From assembly GCF_003854275.1 (NCBI RefSeq), contig NZ_QTQP01000029.1, positions 1 to 64,000 on the forward strand: a stretch of 64,000 nucleotides of DNA, given 5' to 3'. The DNA comes from Burkholderia sp. Bp8963 (GTDB taxonomy: Bacteria; Pseudomonadota; Gammaproteobacteria; Burkholderiales; Burkholderiaceae). Position 1 is the first letter of the stretch; each line of letters begins with the position of its first letter. Shown in pieces: positions 9,441 to 18,741 of this stretch. The notes below the pieces were generated by a model, which was not told where the DNA came from, made no database searches, and saw nothing but the letters and a program-made list of their open reading frames with translations. The translations under genes were made by a program, and so were the position numbers.

Positions 9441-9442
9441 CC

Positions 9443-10071
9443 GGTTCGGCCGTCCCGCCGATCCGAAATTCCCGTACTCGACATTTCAGTTGCCGTTCGA
9501 CCCTTCGAGCGGCGTCCGTGCGTGACCCGCGTCACGTGCGCGCCTTCGGCCGCATGCCTGCGCATGCGCGGCGCAGGCGCGCACGCGTGCCGTTCCGATC
9601 GACAGGAGTTCGAAATGGACGACGACAGTAGCCGATTACCGCTCGCCGGGGCGCGCACGCGCGCCATGCCGGCGAGCGCCCCCCTTCCTTGCCTTCATCA
9701 GCCAATCGCGCCGGACTCGGCGCGGCGGGAAGCGCTCATCCGTCGTTGACGCCGTGACGCTCCTGCCGCGCGCTGCCAGGCGCCAGGAGCATCACATGAC
9801 AAGACGCAACACTTCCGGGCACCCGCTCGGGCCCATCCTCTTCCGCCGCTACGACGTCCGGCCGCTCCACGCGCGCGCGCATCGCCGCGACGATCGCTAT
9901 CCACCGCGAACCACCGCGGGTTCATTGCACGTTTCACGTTGAGGCCATCCGACTCGCATCCGCCGCGACGCGGCGGCCTGTTGCGACCCAGCGAGGCGAA
10001 TACGCCTGCCTGCCAGGTTCGCCGCTGACCGGGCCTCCACCGATCAACATCCGATGTGCCGGGAGAACACC
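9443..10071. other. Long leader/intergenic region before the 2OG oxygenase
   Basis: Six hundred bases without a long gene. Two short frames have Shine-Dalgarno-like AGGAG sequences: ATG 9615 to 9749 (44 residues, starting MDDDSSRLPL) and ATG 9796 to 9942 (48 residues, starting MTRRNTSGHP). Both are Arg/Pro-rich and I do not trust them as genes, but they are the only candidates in the region. Confidence 0.35.
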
Positions 10072-10902
10072 ATGCAGACCAGTATGAAGCTCTATGCAAG
10101 CCGTCTGATCCGGGATAGCTACGTCTACTTCAAGATGCCTTACGCGATGCTCATGCATTTCAACCGGATCGTCGCGTCCTATGAAAGCCTGGATCGCCGG
10201 CAGAAGCGCGCTTTCTCGTTTCCGGAAGAGACCGACGGATTCCTGCCGTTCGGGCTCGAGTATTCGAACACGCCTGAACGGCCTGACCTGTGCGAACGAT
10301 TCTGCTATTGGGCCGCGCGGCGCAACGCCCATCAAGGCTTTCCGCTGGTCAAATCCGAGTTCTATCGCACGATGGCCGCGTACGAAACCTGCATCAACGT
10401 GGTCGCGCAAAACCTGCTCGATGCGGTATGCGAGAACCTGGGCGGCACGCCACAGTTGCCGGTCAGAAACAGTTCGTACCTGCAGTTCTGCGAATACAAC
10501 CCGGATTACTGCCGCTACGACCGCGAATACCTGCAGGATCCGCACGAGGACGGCCATCTGCTGTCGTTCATCAAGCCGACCGCGCCGGGCCTGGTGCTGT
10601 TTCCCGATTCGGCGCCGGTATCCGCGACGCCCCGGCCCGACGAAATGATCGTGCTGGCCGGCTCGCTCCTCGAAGCGCTCACCGACGGAGAAATCCCGGC
10701 GATGCAGCATGCGGTCGAGCGGCCTCGCACACCGGCGCAGCGCAAGTCGCTGATGTATTTCGTCAATCCCGACCTGTCGGCGCAGCACGCCAGTTCGATC
10801 GTCAATCGGCAGCCGCTCGACCTGCAGGTGCTGGCGGATCGCCGGCACACCGCATTCGGCAACAACACGCTGCGCAACCCGCGCGCGGCCGAACTCGAAT
10901 AA
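10072..10902 (+). CDS. 2-oxoglutarate/Fe(II)-dependent oxygenase, IPNS-like
   Basis: A 276-residue protein with the facial triad and cosubstrate residues of isopenicillin-N-synthase-like oxygenases: His158-x-Asp160 in DPHEDGH, His213 in MQHAVERP, and Arg224 in RKSLMYF. The substrate is unknown. The start ATG at 10072 has GGGAG eight bases upstream; an earlier in-frame ATG at 10054 is less well placed. It lies 26 bases before the PhoU-like gene and so is probably co-transcribed with the phosphate module, an unusual pairing. Confidence 0.8.
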   Translation: MQTSMKLYASRLIRDSYVYFKMPYAMLMHFNRIVASYESLDRRQKRAFSFPEETDGFLPFGLEYSNTPERPDLCERFCYWAARRNAHQGFPLVKSEFYRTMAAYETCINVVAQNLLDAVCENLGGTPQLPVRNSSYLQFCEYNPDYCRYDREYLQDPHEDGHLLSFIKPTAPGLVLFPDSAPVSATPRPDEMIVLAGSLLEALTDGEIPAMQHAVERPRTPAQRKSLMYFVNPDLSAQHASSIVNRQPLDLQVLADRRHTAFGNNTLRNPRAAELE

Positions 10903-10928
10903 CCCACTCACCCTTTCCCGGAGAAACC

Positions 10929-11555
10929 ATGCTTGGCCGACTTCTTCCCGTCGAAAACAAGTTTTTCGACATCTTCAATACGCACGCGCAACACATCGTA
11001 TCGGCAGCCGGCGAGCTTCAGATGCTCATCGACAATCTCGCCGACACCGAGATGCGCATGACCAACGTCGAAGCAGCCGAACGGGCCGGCGACAAGCTGG
11101 CGCACGACGCGCTGGAAGCGTTGCACCGGACCTTCATCACGCCGATCGACCGTGACGAGATCCACAAGCTGATCACGACGCTCGACGACATCCTCGACCT
11201 GATGGAAGACGTCGTCACGACCGTCGCGGTCTACGACCTGAAATCCGTGACCGCGGAAGCCAGCGAGCTCGCGCATATCGTCACGCAATCGGCGCTGCAG
11301 ACGCAGCAGGCGGTCAAGCTGCTGTCGGACATGAAACAGTCCGCGCTGATTCTCAAGGCCTGCGAAGAGATCGACGCGCTGGAAACCCGCGCCGATCGAG
11401 TGCTGCGCTCCGCGATATCGAAGCTCTTCCGAGAAGAGGACGACGTGAAGACGCTGATCAAGCTGAAGGGCGTGTATGACCTGCTCGAACGCATCACCGA
11501 CAAATTCGAGGATGTCGCGAACATCGTCGAAGGCATCGTGCTGGAAAACGCCTGA
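10929..11555 (+). CDS. PhoU-like DUF47 protein, Pit accessory
   Basis: A 208-residue all-helical protein of the DUF47/PhoU-like family, with the acidic segments (EAAERAGDK, TTLDDILDLMEDV, DKFEDVANIVE) that bind metals in PhoU bundles. Members of this family are nearly always encoded directly upstream of Pit transporters and are thought to modulate them. Here the pit gene starts 10 bases later. The ribosome site GGAGAAACC precedes the ATG at 10929. Confidence 0.9.
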   Translation: MLGRLLPVENKFFDIFNTHAQHIVSAAGELQMLIDNLADTEMRMTNVEAAERAGDKLAHDALEALHRTFITPIDRDEIHKLITTLDDILDLMEDVVTTVAVYDLKSVTAEASELAHIVTQSALQTQQAVKLLSDMKQSALILKACEEIDALETRADRVLRSAISKLFREEDDVKTLIKLKGVYDLLERITDKFEDVANIVEGIVLENA

Positions 11556-11565
11556 GTGAGACGCG

Positions 11566-12576
11566 ATGCATTCAATACAACTCGCCCTATGGATGGTCGC
11601 GGCGCTCGTGCTCGTCGCGCTCGTATTCGATTTCATGAACGGCTTCCACGACGCGGCGAACTCGATCGCCACCGTCGTGTCCACCGGGGTGCTGAAGCCC
11701 CAGCAGGCGGTGGCATTTGCCGCCGTGTTCAACGTCATCGCGTATTTCATCTTCCACCTGAAGGTCGCGCAGACCGTCGGCAAAGGCACGATCGACCCTG
11801 AGATCGTCGACCACTACGTCGTGTTCGGCGCGCTGATCGGCGCGATCGGCTGGAACGTGATCACCTGGTACTACGGGATCCCGTCGAGCTCGTCGCATGC
11901 ACTGATCGGCGGTCTCGTCGGTGCGGCACTCGCGAAGTCGGGCTGGGGATCGCTGAATATCGACGGCCTGATGAAGACGATTGCATTCATCTTCATCTCG
12001 CCGCTACTCGGCTTCATCCTCGGTTCGCTGTTCATGCTCGGCGTGTCGTGGCTGTATTTCCGCTCGCCGCCGAGCAGGGTCGACCGCCGCTTCCGCCGCC
12101 TGCAGCTGCTGTCGGCCGGGCTGTACAGCCTCGGTCACGGCGGCAACGATGCGCAGAAGACGATCGGCATCATCTGGATGCTGCTGATCGCGAGCGGCTA
12201 TGCCGCGGCGAACTCCGATGCGCCGCCGGCGTGGGTGATCGGCGCGTGCTACCTGTCGATGGGTCTCGGCACGCTGTTCGGTGGCTGGCGGATCGTGCGC
12301 ACGATGGGCCAGAAGATCACGAAGCTGAAGCCGGTCGGCGGGTTCTGTGCGGAGACGGGCGGCGCGATGACGCTGTTCATCGCATCGTGGCTCGGCATCC
12401 CGGTGTCGACGACGCACACGATTACCGGTGCGATCGTCGGGGTCGGTGCCACGCGCAAATTGTCAGCGGTGCGCTGGGGCGTCGCCGGCAACATCGTCTG
12501 GGCGTGGGTGCTGACGATCCCGGCATCCGCGTTGCTTGCCGCCGGCGGGTGGTGGCTCGCCCAACGCGTGTTCTGA
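11566..12576 (+). CDS. pit: Low-affinity inorganic phosphate transporter, PiT family
   Basis: This 336-residue inner-membrane protein has about ten predicted membrane segments. Both PiT repeats are present: DFMNGFHDAANSIATVVST near the N-terminus and GHGGNDAQKTIGI in the second half, together with GIPSSSSHALIGG and GIPVSTTHTITGA. It imports phosphate (as metal-phosphate) driven by the proton gradient. It is translationally close to the PhoU-like gene upstream. The length is typical of the short bacterial PiT subgroup. Confidence 0.93.
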   Translation: MHSIQLALWMVAALVLVALVFDFMNGFHDAANSIATVVSTGVLKPQQAVAFAAVFNVIAYFIFHLKVAQTVGKGTIDPEIVDHYVVFGALIGAIGWNVITWYYGIPSSSSHALIGGLVGAALAKSGWGSLNIDGLMKTIAFIFISPLLGFILGSLFMLGVSWLYFRSPPSRVDRRFRRLQLLSAGLYSLGHGGNDAQKTIGIIWMLLIASGYAAANSDAPPAWVIGACYLSMGLGTLFGGWRIVRTMGQKITKLKPVGGFCAETGGAMTLFIASWLGIPVSTTHTITGAIVGVGATRKLSAVRWGVAGNIVWAWVLTIPASALLAAGGWWLAQRVF

Positions 12577-12679
12577 CACGCGCTCGACATGCTCGACACG
12601 CGCGATTTTTCCGGCAGTGGCTGCTGGATGCGGCGGGTGGTCCATCGGATGCGTCGGCGCGCTGAACGCGCGCCACGCG

Positions 12680-14101
12680 TCAGGCGTCCGCGTGATGCGC
12701 GACCTCGGCATGCGCGTGCCCGAGCCGAGCCGCGCCGCTGCGCGTCGCAAGCCAGTAATACAGCGGCGACGTCAGAAGCAGCCCGATGACCCAGGAGAGA
12801 TCGGCGCCGCCAAGATATTTGGGCACCGGGCCCGCGTACATCGGCGTATTCATGAACGGAATCTGCACGATGATGCCGATCGCGTAAGCGACCAGCGCCT
12901 GCGGATTGAAGCGTCCATAGATGCCGCCATCCACCCGGAAAATCGACTGGATGTCGTACTTTCCCTTATGGATCACGTAGAAGTCGATCAGGTTGATCGC
13001 GGTCCACGGCACCAGAACCACCAGCAGCGCGAGCACCAGATCGACCAGGTTTGCAACGAAGTTCGTCGACGCGCCGATCGCCCCGTAGCAGCATGCGACG
13101 AGAATGACGATCGACAGCACGGCCCGCGACTTCGCCGTCGGAATCCACCGATAGGCGAACGTCTGCAGTGAAGTGATGACCGCCAGCACCGCGCCGTACA
13201 GATTCAGCGCGTTATGGCTGATCACGCTCAGCAGGAACAGCACGAGCATCGGCAGCCCGAGCGGACCGGTGGCCTGCTTGACCGCGTCCATCGCGTCGAC
13301 GCCGGACGGCACCGCCAGCACCGCGACGGCGCCGAACACGAACGCGAGCGTCGAGCCGATCGTGCAGCCGAGGTAGGTCGCCCAGAACGTCGACGCGACC
13401 CGGACGTTCGCCGGCAGATAGCGCGAGTAGTCGGAAACGTAGGGCGCGAAGGCAATCTGCCAGAGCGCCGACAGCGAGACGGTGGCGAGCCAGCCGGCGA
13501 AATCGAAGCCGCCGCGCGTCAGGAAATCGCCGGTCGCGACATGCGTGAGGATGTATGCGAAGCCGATGACGATGCCGATGCCGAGCACCCAGGTGCCGAC
13601 ACGGTTCAGGATATGGATGACCCGGTAACCGACGATGCCGATCAGCCCCGATCCCAGCGCGCCGATCACGATGCCGATGGGGACCGGTACGGACGTTGCG
13701 ATGCCGTGAAGCGATTTTCCGGCAAGCACGATATTGGACGCGAAAAATCCCACGTACATCACGCCCGCGATCACGGTGACGAGCAGCGCGCCCCACGAGC
13801 CGAATTGCGCGCGGCTCTGGATCATCTGCGGAATGCCCATCTGCGGCCCCTGCGCCGAATGCAAGGCCATCAGCACGCCACCGACGGCCTGACCGACGAC
13901 GATCGCCACGATCCCCCACATCAGGTTCAGGTGGAAGATCTGCACGCCCAGCGCGCCGGTCACGATCGGCAATGGCGCGATGTTCCCGCCGAACCAGAGG
14001 GTAAACAGGTCGCGCACCTTGCCGTGACGATCCTCCGGCGGCACGTAGCCGATGGTGTGCTTCTCGATCAATGGCACTGCGTTTTGTTCCGGTGTGTTCA
14101 C
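12680..14101 (-). CDS. NCS1-family cytosine/purine-type permease
   Basis: The product has 473 residues with about 12 membrane segments. The KVRDLFTLWFGGNIAPLPIVTGA segment (residues 27 onward) is characteristic of NCS1 transporters of the CodB/purine-cytosine type. I chose the GTG at 14101 because GGAG lies six bases upstream; the longer frame starting further upstream is unlike the family. The substrate is unknown. The upstream gene on the same strand is a truncated argE-like deacetylase, so the permease may originally have imported a substrate for it, and its expression may now be altered. Confidence 0.85.
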   Translation of the reverse strand: MNTPEQNAVPLIEKHTIGYVPPEDRHGKVRDLFTLWFGGNIAPLPIVTGALGVQIFHLNLMWGIVAIVVGQAVGGVLMALHSAQGPQMGIPQMIQSRAQFGSWGALLVTVIAGVMYVGFFASNIVLAGKSLHGIATSVPVPIGIVIGALGSGLIGIVGYRVIHILNRVGTWVLGIGIVIGFAYILTHVATGDFLTRGGFDFAGWLATVSLSALWQIAFAPYVSDYSRYLPANVRVASTFWATYLGCTIGSTLAFVFGAVAVLAVPSGVDAMDAVKQATGPLGLPMLVLFLLSVISHNALNLYGAVLAVITSLQTFAYRWIPTAKSRAVLSIVILVACCYGAIGASTNFVANLVDLVLALLVVLVPWTAINLIDFYVIHKGKYDIQSIFRVDGGIYGRFNPQALVAYAIGIIVQIPFMNTPMYAGPVPKYLGGADLSWVIGLLLTSPLYYWLATRSGAARLGHAHAEVAHHADA

Positions 14102-14210
14102 GTTCGTCTCCTGTCTCGCGCGACGACGCGCGCTTGAAATACAGTGGAAATCGATCCGTTGCGCTCGCGGCGGTCGGGATCGTGTTGCCCGGCATTCACG
14201 GCAGACGAGC

Positions 14211-14747
14211 TCAACGCGCGGTCGCAAGCTCGTCTGCGAGGCGCGCCAGCATCGCGTCGCAGCCGCTCAGTTGCTCGACGGTCACGAATTCGTCGGGTTT
14301 GTGCCCCTGATCCATGCTTCCCGGCCCGCAGATCACGGTCGGAATCCCGGCCTGACTGAACAGCCCGCCCTCGGTGCCGAACGCCACCGTACCGAACGAG
14401 ACGGAACCGCATAGCCGTGTCAGCAGGCGCGCCGCATCGCTGTCGGGCGGCGTGGCGAGCCCTGGGTACGCGGAGAGCGGCTGCATGCGAATGCCCGTAT
14501 CCGGCTTCACCGCGCGCATCTTCGGCAGCAGCTCGGCTTCCGCAAACGTCTGCAACGCATCGGTCACACGATGTGCGTCATATCCCGGCAGCGCGCGTAC
14601 TTCGAAATCGAATGCGCATTCGGCCGGCACGATGTTGAGCGCGCGGCCGCCTTCGATGACGCCGGCCTGCACGGTCGAGAACGGCGGGTCGAAGCGCGCG
14701 TCGTGCAGTGCGGGCTGCGCCAGTTGCTCGCCGATCTCTTCGTCATC
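14211..14747 (-). pseudogene. argE-like M20 deacetylase, 5' truncated
   Basis: The C-terminal half of an acetylornithine deacetylase-type M20 peptidase is clear: DARFDPPFSTVQAGVIEGG, the dimerisation domain, then AFGTEGGLF, CGPGSMDQGHKPDEF. The homology stops at about 14741-14747, where the opposite strand becomes a LysR effector domain. The N-terminal metal-binding half is therefore gone and no good start codon remains (a GTG at 14672 is only an internal valine). The product, if made, cannot be catalytic. Confidence 0.85.
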
Positions 14748-15499
14748 ACGCGAGCGGCCTGTCGCTGACCCAGGCGGGCCGCGACCTGCTTGGACAGGCG
14801 CGCAACCTGCTCAAGATCGCCGAGGAACTGCAGACGGCCGCCAAGGAAATGGACGGCGGGATGACCGGCGCGATCGCGCTCGGCTGCCTCGTGTCGCTCG
14901 CGCCGCCGCTGATGCCCGGGCTCATCAGCCGGTTCGCGGGCGAGCATGCGGGCATTTCGTTTCGCACCGTCGAGGCGCACCAGGATGTGCTGTTGAGCGG
15001 ACTGCACGACGGCTCGCTCGATATCGCGCTGACTTACAGCCTCGACCTGACGGAAGACATCGCGTTCACGCCGCTGCTGTCGCTGCCGCCGTATGCGATT
15101 CTGCCGAGCACGCACCGGCTGGCCCGCGCGCGCAAGGTTTCGCTGGCCGACTTGCTGCCCGAACCGTATGTGATGCTCGATCTGCCGCATAGCCGCGAAT
15201 ACTTCGCGACGCTCTTCGATGCGGCGGGCGGTCGCCCCGTTCCCGCGTTCCGTTCGTCGCAGCCGGAGGTCGTGCGCGGGATGGTGGCCAACGGGCTCGG
15301 CTACAGCATCCTCAACTTTCCGCTCAAGTCGACGCGCACCGTGGATGGCGGGGAATTCGTGATCAAGCGCTTCAAGGAGCCCGTCAACGCGACGACGCTC
15401 GGCATCGCGCAGTCGCGCGCGATGAAGCCGAGGCAAGTCGTGCGTCGCTTCGCGGCGTTCTGCGAGACCTATATCCGGCGGCTGCATCTCGATACGTGA
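14741..15499 (+). pseudogene. LysR-family regulator lacking its DNA-binding domain
   Basis: From 14741 the frame reads RHHASGLSLTQAGRDLL, which is the linker just after the winged-helix domain of a LysR protein, and continues through a full effector-binding domain to the TGA at 15497-15499. The first 60 or so residues with the HTH are missing. An ATG at 14708 opens the frame, but the codons before 14741 belong to the argE-derived side of the junction. The protein would not bind DNA. Its former position, divergent from the argE-like gene, suggests it controlled argE and the NCS1 permease. Confidence 0.85.
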
Positions 15500-15567
15500 C
15501 CGAGGCCAAGGCCGGGCCGGGAAGCCGTTTCATGCTCATGCGTGTCGCATGACCGCGCCACACTTTC

Positions 15568-16440
15568 TCAGCCGACAGCCGCGCCGCCAAGCGGCCGCAT
15601 CTCGAACTCGTCCCGAATCGTCTGCGCAAGTTCGCGCACGACCGCCCCGCCGGCATCGTGCATCAGCACGTATTCGACGCTCGGAAGCGGCGGCAGGCCA
15701 TCCGCCGACGTCAGTTCCCGCAACCCGTCATCAATCGCGCTGCGCGGCAGCGGCGTCACCGCGAACCCGGCCCGCGCCGCCGCCTTCACGCCGGCCATGC
15801 TCGGGCTGACGCACGCGATGCGCGACGCGACCTCGGCGCGGGCGAGCGCCGTGAGCGCCGCGTCGCGGAACGGGCATGGCTCGGGAATGCACGCGAGCGG
15901 CAGCGCGCCGTCCGGCAACGGCTCATGGCGCGCGAACGCCCACACGAGCGGCTCGGCGCCGAGGCGGATGCCCCGCTCGTCGTGCTCGCAGCGGCTGCCG
16001 ACCACCAGATCGAAGCGGCCCGCATCGAACGCCTGAACCAGATTGCCCGGCACGTCGACGGCGAGTTCGAGCGCCAGCCCGCGATGGCGCGCGCCGAAGC
16101 GGCGCAGGATGTCAGGCAGCCAGCCGCACGCGAACTCGTCCGACGCGCCGATGCGCAGCCGCCCCGGTGCGCCCGCGCCGCCCAGGCACGCCCTGGCCTC
16201 GGCACTGAGATTGAGCATCGCGCGCGCATAGCCGAGCAGCAGCAGGCCCTGATCGGTCAGCGACACGGTGCGGGTATTGCGCATCAGCAGCATGCATCCG
16301 GCCTGCTCCTCGAGCCGCGCGACCTGCGCACTGACCGCCGACTGGCTCAGATGCAGCCGGCGCCCCGCGCCGGTAAAGCTGCGCGCGTCCGCGACCGTCA
16401 CGAACGTGTGGAGCAGCGCGGTATCGAGTGGCGTGTTCAT
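15568..16440 (-). CDS. LysR-family transcriptional regulator
   Basis: A 290-residue LTTR. The N-terminal HTH is intact (LLHTFVTVADARSFTGAGRRLHLSQSAVSAQVARLE, listed here as residues 9-44 by its key parts SFTGAG and SQSAVS), followed by an effector domain. It is divergent from the azoreductase gene across a 130-base intergenic region, the classical arrangement for an LTTR and its target. The inducer is unknown; azoreductase-linked regulators often respond to quinones or electrophiles, which is inference. Confidence 0.85.
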   Translation of the reverse strand: MNTPLDTALLHTFVTVADARSFTGAGRRLHLSQSAVSAQVARLEEQAGCMLLMRNTRTVSLTDQGLLLLGYARAMLNLSAEARACLGGAGAPGRLRIGASDEFACGWLPDILRRFGARHRGLALELAVDVPGNLVQAFDAGRFDLVVGSRCEHDERGIRLGAEPLVWAFARHEPLPDGALPLACIPEPCPFRDAALTALARAEVASRIACVSPSMAGVKAAARAGFAVTPLPRSAIDDGLRELTSADGLPPLPSVEYVLMHDAGGAVVRELAQTIRDEFEMRPLGGAAVG

Positions 16441-16570
16441 TCATCACCAAATCGGGTAAGTGACACGAATTAATATCGTTTCCGGATGATACGCCGTCCC
16501 GTTAGCCTTGTGGCTGTGTTCGCGGGCATCCGCTCGCGCCTTCCCTCTCTCTTGCACAGGAATGACCGAC

Positions 16571-17203
16571 ATGGCTCGACTGCTCTACATCGAATGCTCG
16601 CCGCGCAAGCGCGATTCCGCTTCCATCGACATCTGCCGCGCGTTTCTCGACGCATACCGCGAAGTCCACCCGGCGGATACCGTCGACACGCTCGACGTCT
16701 GGAATCTCGCGCTGCCGGAATTCGACGGCGACGCGCTGGCGGCCAAGTACGCGGGGCTCGCCGGCGTCGCGCGGACGCCGGAACAGGCGTCGGCGTGGGC
16801 GCGCATCGAGGCGCTCGCAGCGCCCTTTCACGCGGCCGACAAGCTGCTGTTCGGCATCCCGCTGTGGAATTTCGGCATCCCGTACAAGCTCAAGCACCTG
16901 ATCGACGTGATTTCGCAGAAGGACGTGCTGTTCACGTTCGACGGCACGGGGTTTACCGGCAAGCTAGCAGGCAGAAAGGCGGCGGTCGTCTATGCGCGCG
17001 GGCTCGATTACGCTTCGCCGGGGTCGTTTACGCCGGCGCGTGAATACGATCTGCAGCGGCCTTATGTCGAGGCGTGGCTGAAGTTCGTCGGGGTGACCGA
17101 TGTGCAGGGGATCGTGGTCGAGAAGACGCTGCTCGGCGATGACGGGCGGTCAGGTCGGCGTGCGGCGGTGGACGCGGCGCGCGCGCTGGCGCGGGATTTC
17201 TGA
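16571..17203 (+). CDS. azoR: FMN-dependent NADH-azoreductase
   Basis: A 210-residue flavodoxin-like reductase. It begins with MARLLYIECSPRK, the phosphate-binding loop for FMN, and has PLWNFGIPYKLKHLIDVI, the family's dimer and FMN contact region. AzoR reduces azo bonds and quinones by two-electron steps in the cytoplasm. I chose the ATG at 16571, nine bases after an AGGA; the in-frame ATG at 16562 is too close to that site but remains possible. It is a single-gene unit, divergent from a LysR gene. Confidence 0.88.
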   Translation: MARLLYIECSPRKRDSASIDICRAFLDAYREVHPADTVDTLDVWNLALPEFDGDALAAKYAGLAGVARTPEQASAWARIEALAAPFHAADKLLFGIPLWNFGIPYKLKHLIDVISQKDVLFTFDGTGFTGKLAGRKAAVVYARGLDYASPGSFTPAREYDLQRPYVEAWLKFVGVTDVQGIVVEKTLLGDDGRSGRRAAVDAARALARDF

Positions 17204-17278
17204 CGCGGCGGCGCTGCGATGTCGCTGGCTTGGGATTCGGATTCGGAAAACGCAGCGAATCATAAACGCAATGCCGCA

Positions 17279-17308
17279 CAAAAAAAAAGCGCGAACCCAA
17301 GTTCGCGC
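17279..17308 (-). terminator. Rho-independent terminator of the porin gene
   Basis: Read on the minus strand, GCGCGAAC (17301-17308) pairs with GTTCGCGC (17289-17296), followed by a run of about nine T (A at 17280-17288 on the plus strand). It lies 50 bases after the porin stop. Confidence 0.9.
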
Positions 17309-17357
17309 CAAAGAGAGACCTCGCTGAAGACGGAATGCCGAGTCGCCGCCGCAACCC

Positions 17358-18497
17358 TCAGAACGAATGCCGCATGCCGATCCGCACGTCGGCCTGCGTT
17401 TGCGTCGTCGACGGCGTGAAGCTGTAGCCGATCACCGCATCGACGCCTTGCGACGCGCGCAGGTAATCGCCGGAGATATAGACGTCGGTGCGCTTCGACA
17501 GCAGGTAGTGAAGGCCCGCGCTGCCCATGTTCCAGTGGTGGCCTTCGAAGCGCGTGTGCTGATAACCCGCGATCAGGCTCAGCGCTGGCGTGAACTGGTA
17601 CAAGCCGCCGCCTTCGTACGACTGCATGTGCGACGACTGGCCGAAGCCCTTGATCGTCGTGTACGAGTAGTTGGCGTCCAGCGTCAGCTTGCCGATCGTG
17701 TAGCTCGACCCGACGCCGAACGTGCCCTGGCTGTCGACGTTCATCGGCGTGTTCGCGAACAGGTCGGTGCGCTCGCCGGTCGCCGGATCGACGGTAACGG
17801 TCTGCTGGCCGAGGAACGTGTGCGTGCCGATCATCGCGTACGGATCGAACGCGTAGATGCCGTTCGGGTTGTTCAGCCGCGTGTACGCGGCGCCGATCGA
17901 GAAGTCGCCCTTCGTGAAGCTCGCGCCCGCGCTCCACGCGCTGTTGCGGTGGAAGTTGCCGGCGACGTTGCCGAACGAATACATCGCGCCGAACTTGAAG
18001 CCGCTGAGGTCGCTCGACAGGAACTTCACGGAGTTCGGCAGGCGGTCGCCATTGAAGCGGTCGAAGTCGCCCTGGTGGATCGCGTAGCCGCTGCCCCACG
18101 CCGAGATGTTGTAGATCGACACGAGTTCGTTGGTGATGTCGAGCTGGTTGCCGAACGACAGCGTGCCCCAGTCGTTCTGCAATCCGACATATGCCTGCCG
18201 CCCGAATTCGGCGCCGCCGAAGCCGAGCTGGCCGTTGCCGAGATGGAAGCCGCTCTCGAGCGTGAAGACGGCTTTCAGGCCGCCGCCGAGATCCTCGGTG
18301 CCCTTGAGCCCGAAGCGGTTGCCGTAAGAGACGCCGTCGTCGAACTTGACCACGTGCGCGCCGCCCGTGTTGTTCACCCACGTCACGCCCGCATCGAGGA
18401 TCCCGTACAGCGTCACGCTGCTCTGCGCATGGCTGATTGCGGGAACACACGCCGCGCATGCAAGCGCGGCTGCCACGGCAACTTTCGATTTCTGCAT
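17358..18497 (-). CDS. Outer-membrane general porin (Burkholderia type)
   Basis: The product has 379 residues with a signal peptide ending in ISHAQS. The mature protein opens with SVTLYGILDAGVTWVNN, the usual first strand of Burkholderia/Neisseria-type 16-stranded trimeric porins, and ends in a C-terminal Phe (MRHSF), the outer-membrane assembly signal. The PxxxG-like loop and GLKGTEDLGGGLKAVFTLESGF segment fit the family. The gene has its own promoter region (18498-18741) and terminator. Being beside the choline-sulfate genes, it may help such solutes enter, but that is guesswork. Confidence 0.9.
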   Translation of the reverse strand: MQKSKVAVAAALACAACVPAISHAQSSVTLYGILDAGVTWVNNTGGAHVVKFDDGVSYGNRFGLKGTEDLGGGLKAVFTLESGFHLGNGQLGFGGAEFGRQAYVGLQNDWGTLSFGNQLDITNELVSIYNISAWGSGYAIHQGDFDRFNGDRLPNSVKFLSSDLSGFKFGAMYSFGNVAGNFHRNSAWSAGASFTKGDFSIGAAYTRLNNPNGIYAFDPYAMIGTHTFLGQQTVTVDPATGERTDLFANTPMNVDSQGTFGVGSSYTIGKLTLDANYSYTTIKGFGQSSHMQSYEGGGLYQFTPALSLIAGYQHTRFEGHHWNMGSAGLHYLLSKRTDVYISGDYLRASQGVDAVIGYSFTPSTTQTQADVRIGMRHSF

Positions 18498-18741
18498 TGT
18501 CGACTACCCTCCCTGACCGTTCGATGGAAAGAACCCCAGACTTCGTTCGCGGCACTGCCTGCCGCTTGATTCGAATTCAGTACGTCTGATGGACTCGCCA
18601 TTGCGCTTTTCGCAATAGCGACGCCATGGATCAAAAATACGAACCCATATTTCGCGTCACCCGTCTGAAGGCGACATCAAATGGTCTGGTTACGACCCAT
18701 CGGGAAAACACGGATGGCGGGCGACCCGCCCCCGTAGCGCG

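Noticed and set aside
14708-15499. Intact LysR gene starting at ATG 14708
   Set aside because: The frame begins after the position where the HTH should be, and its first codons derive from the opposite-strand argE-like gene.
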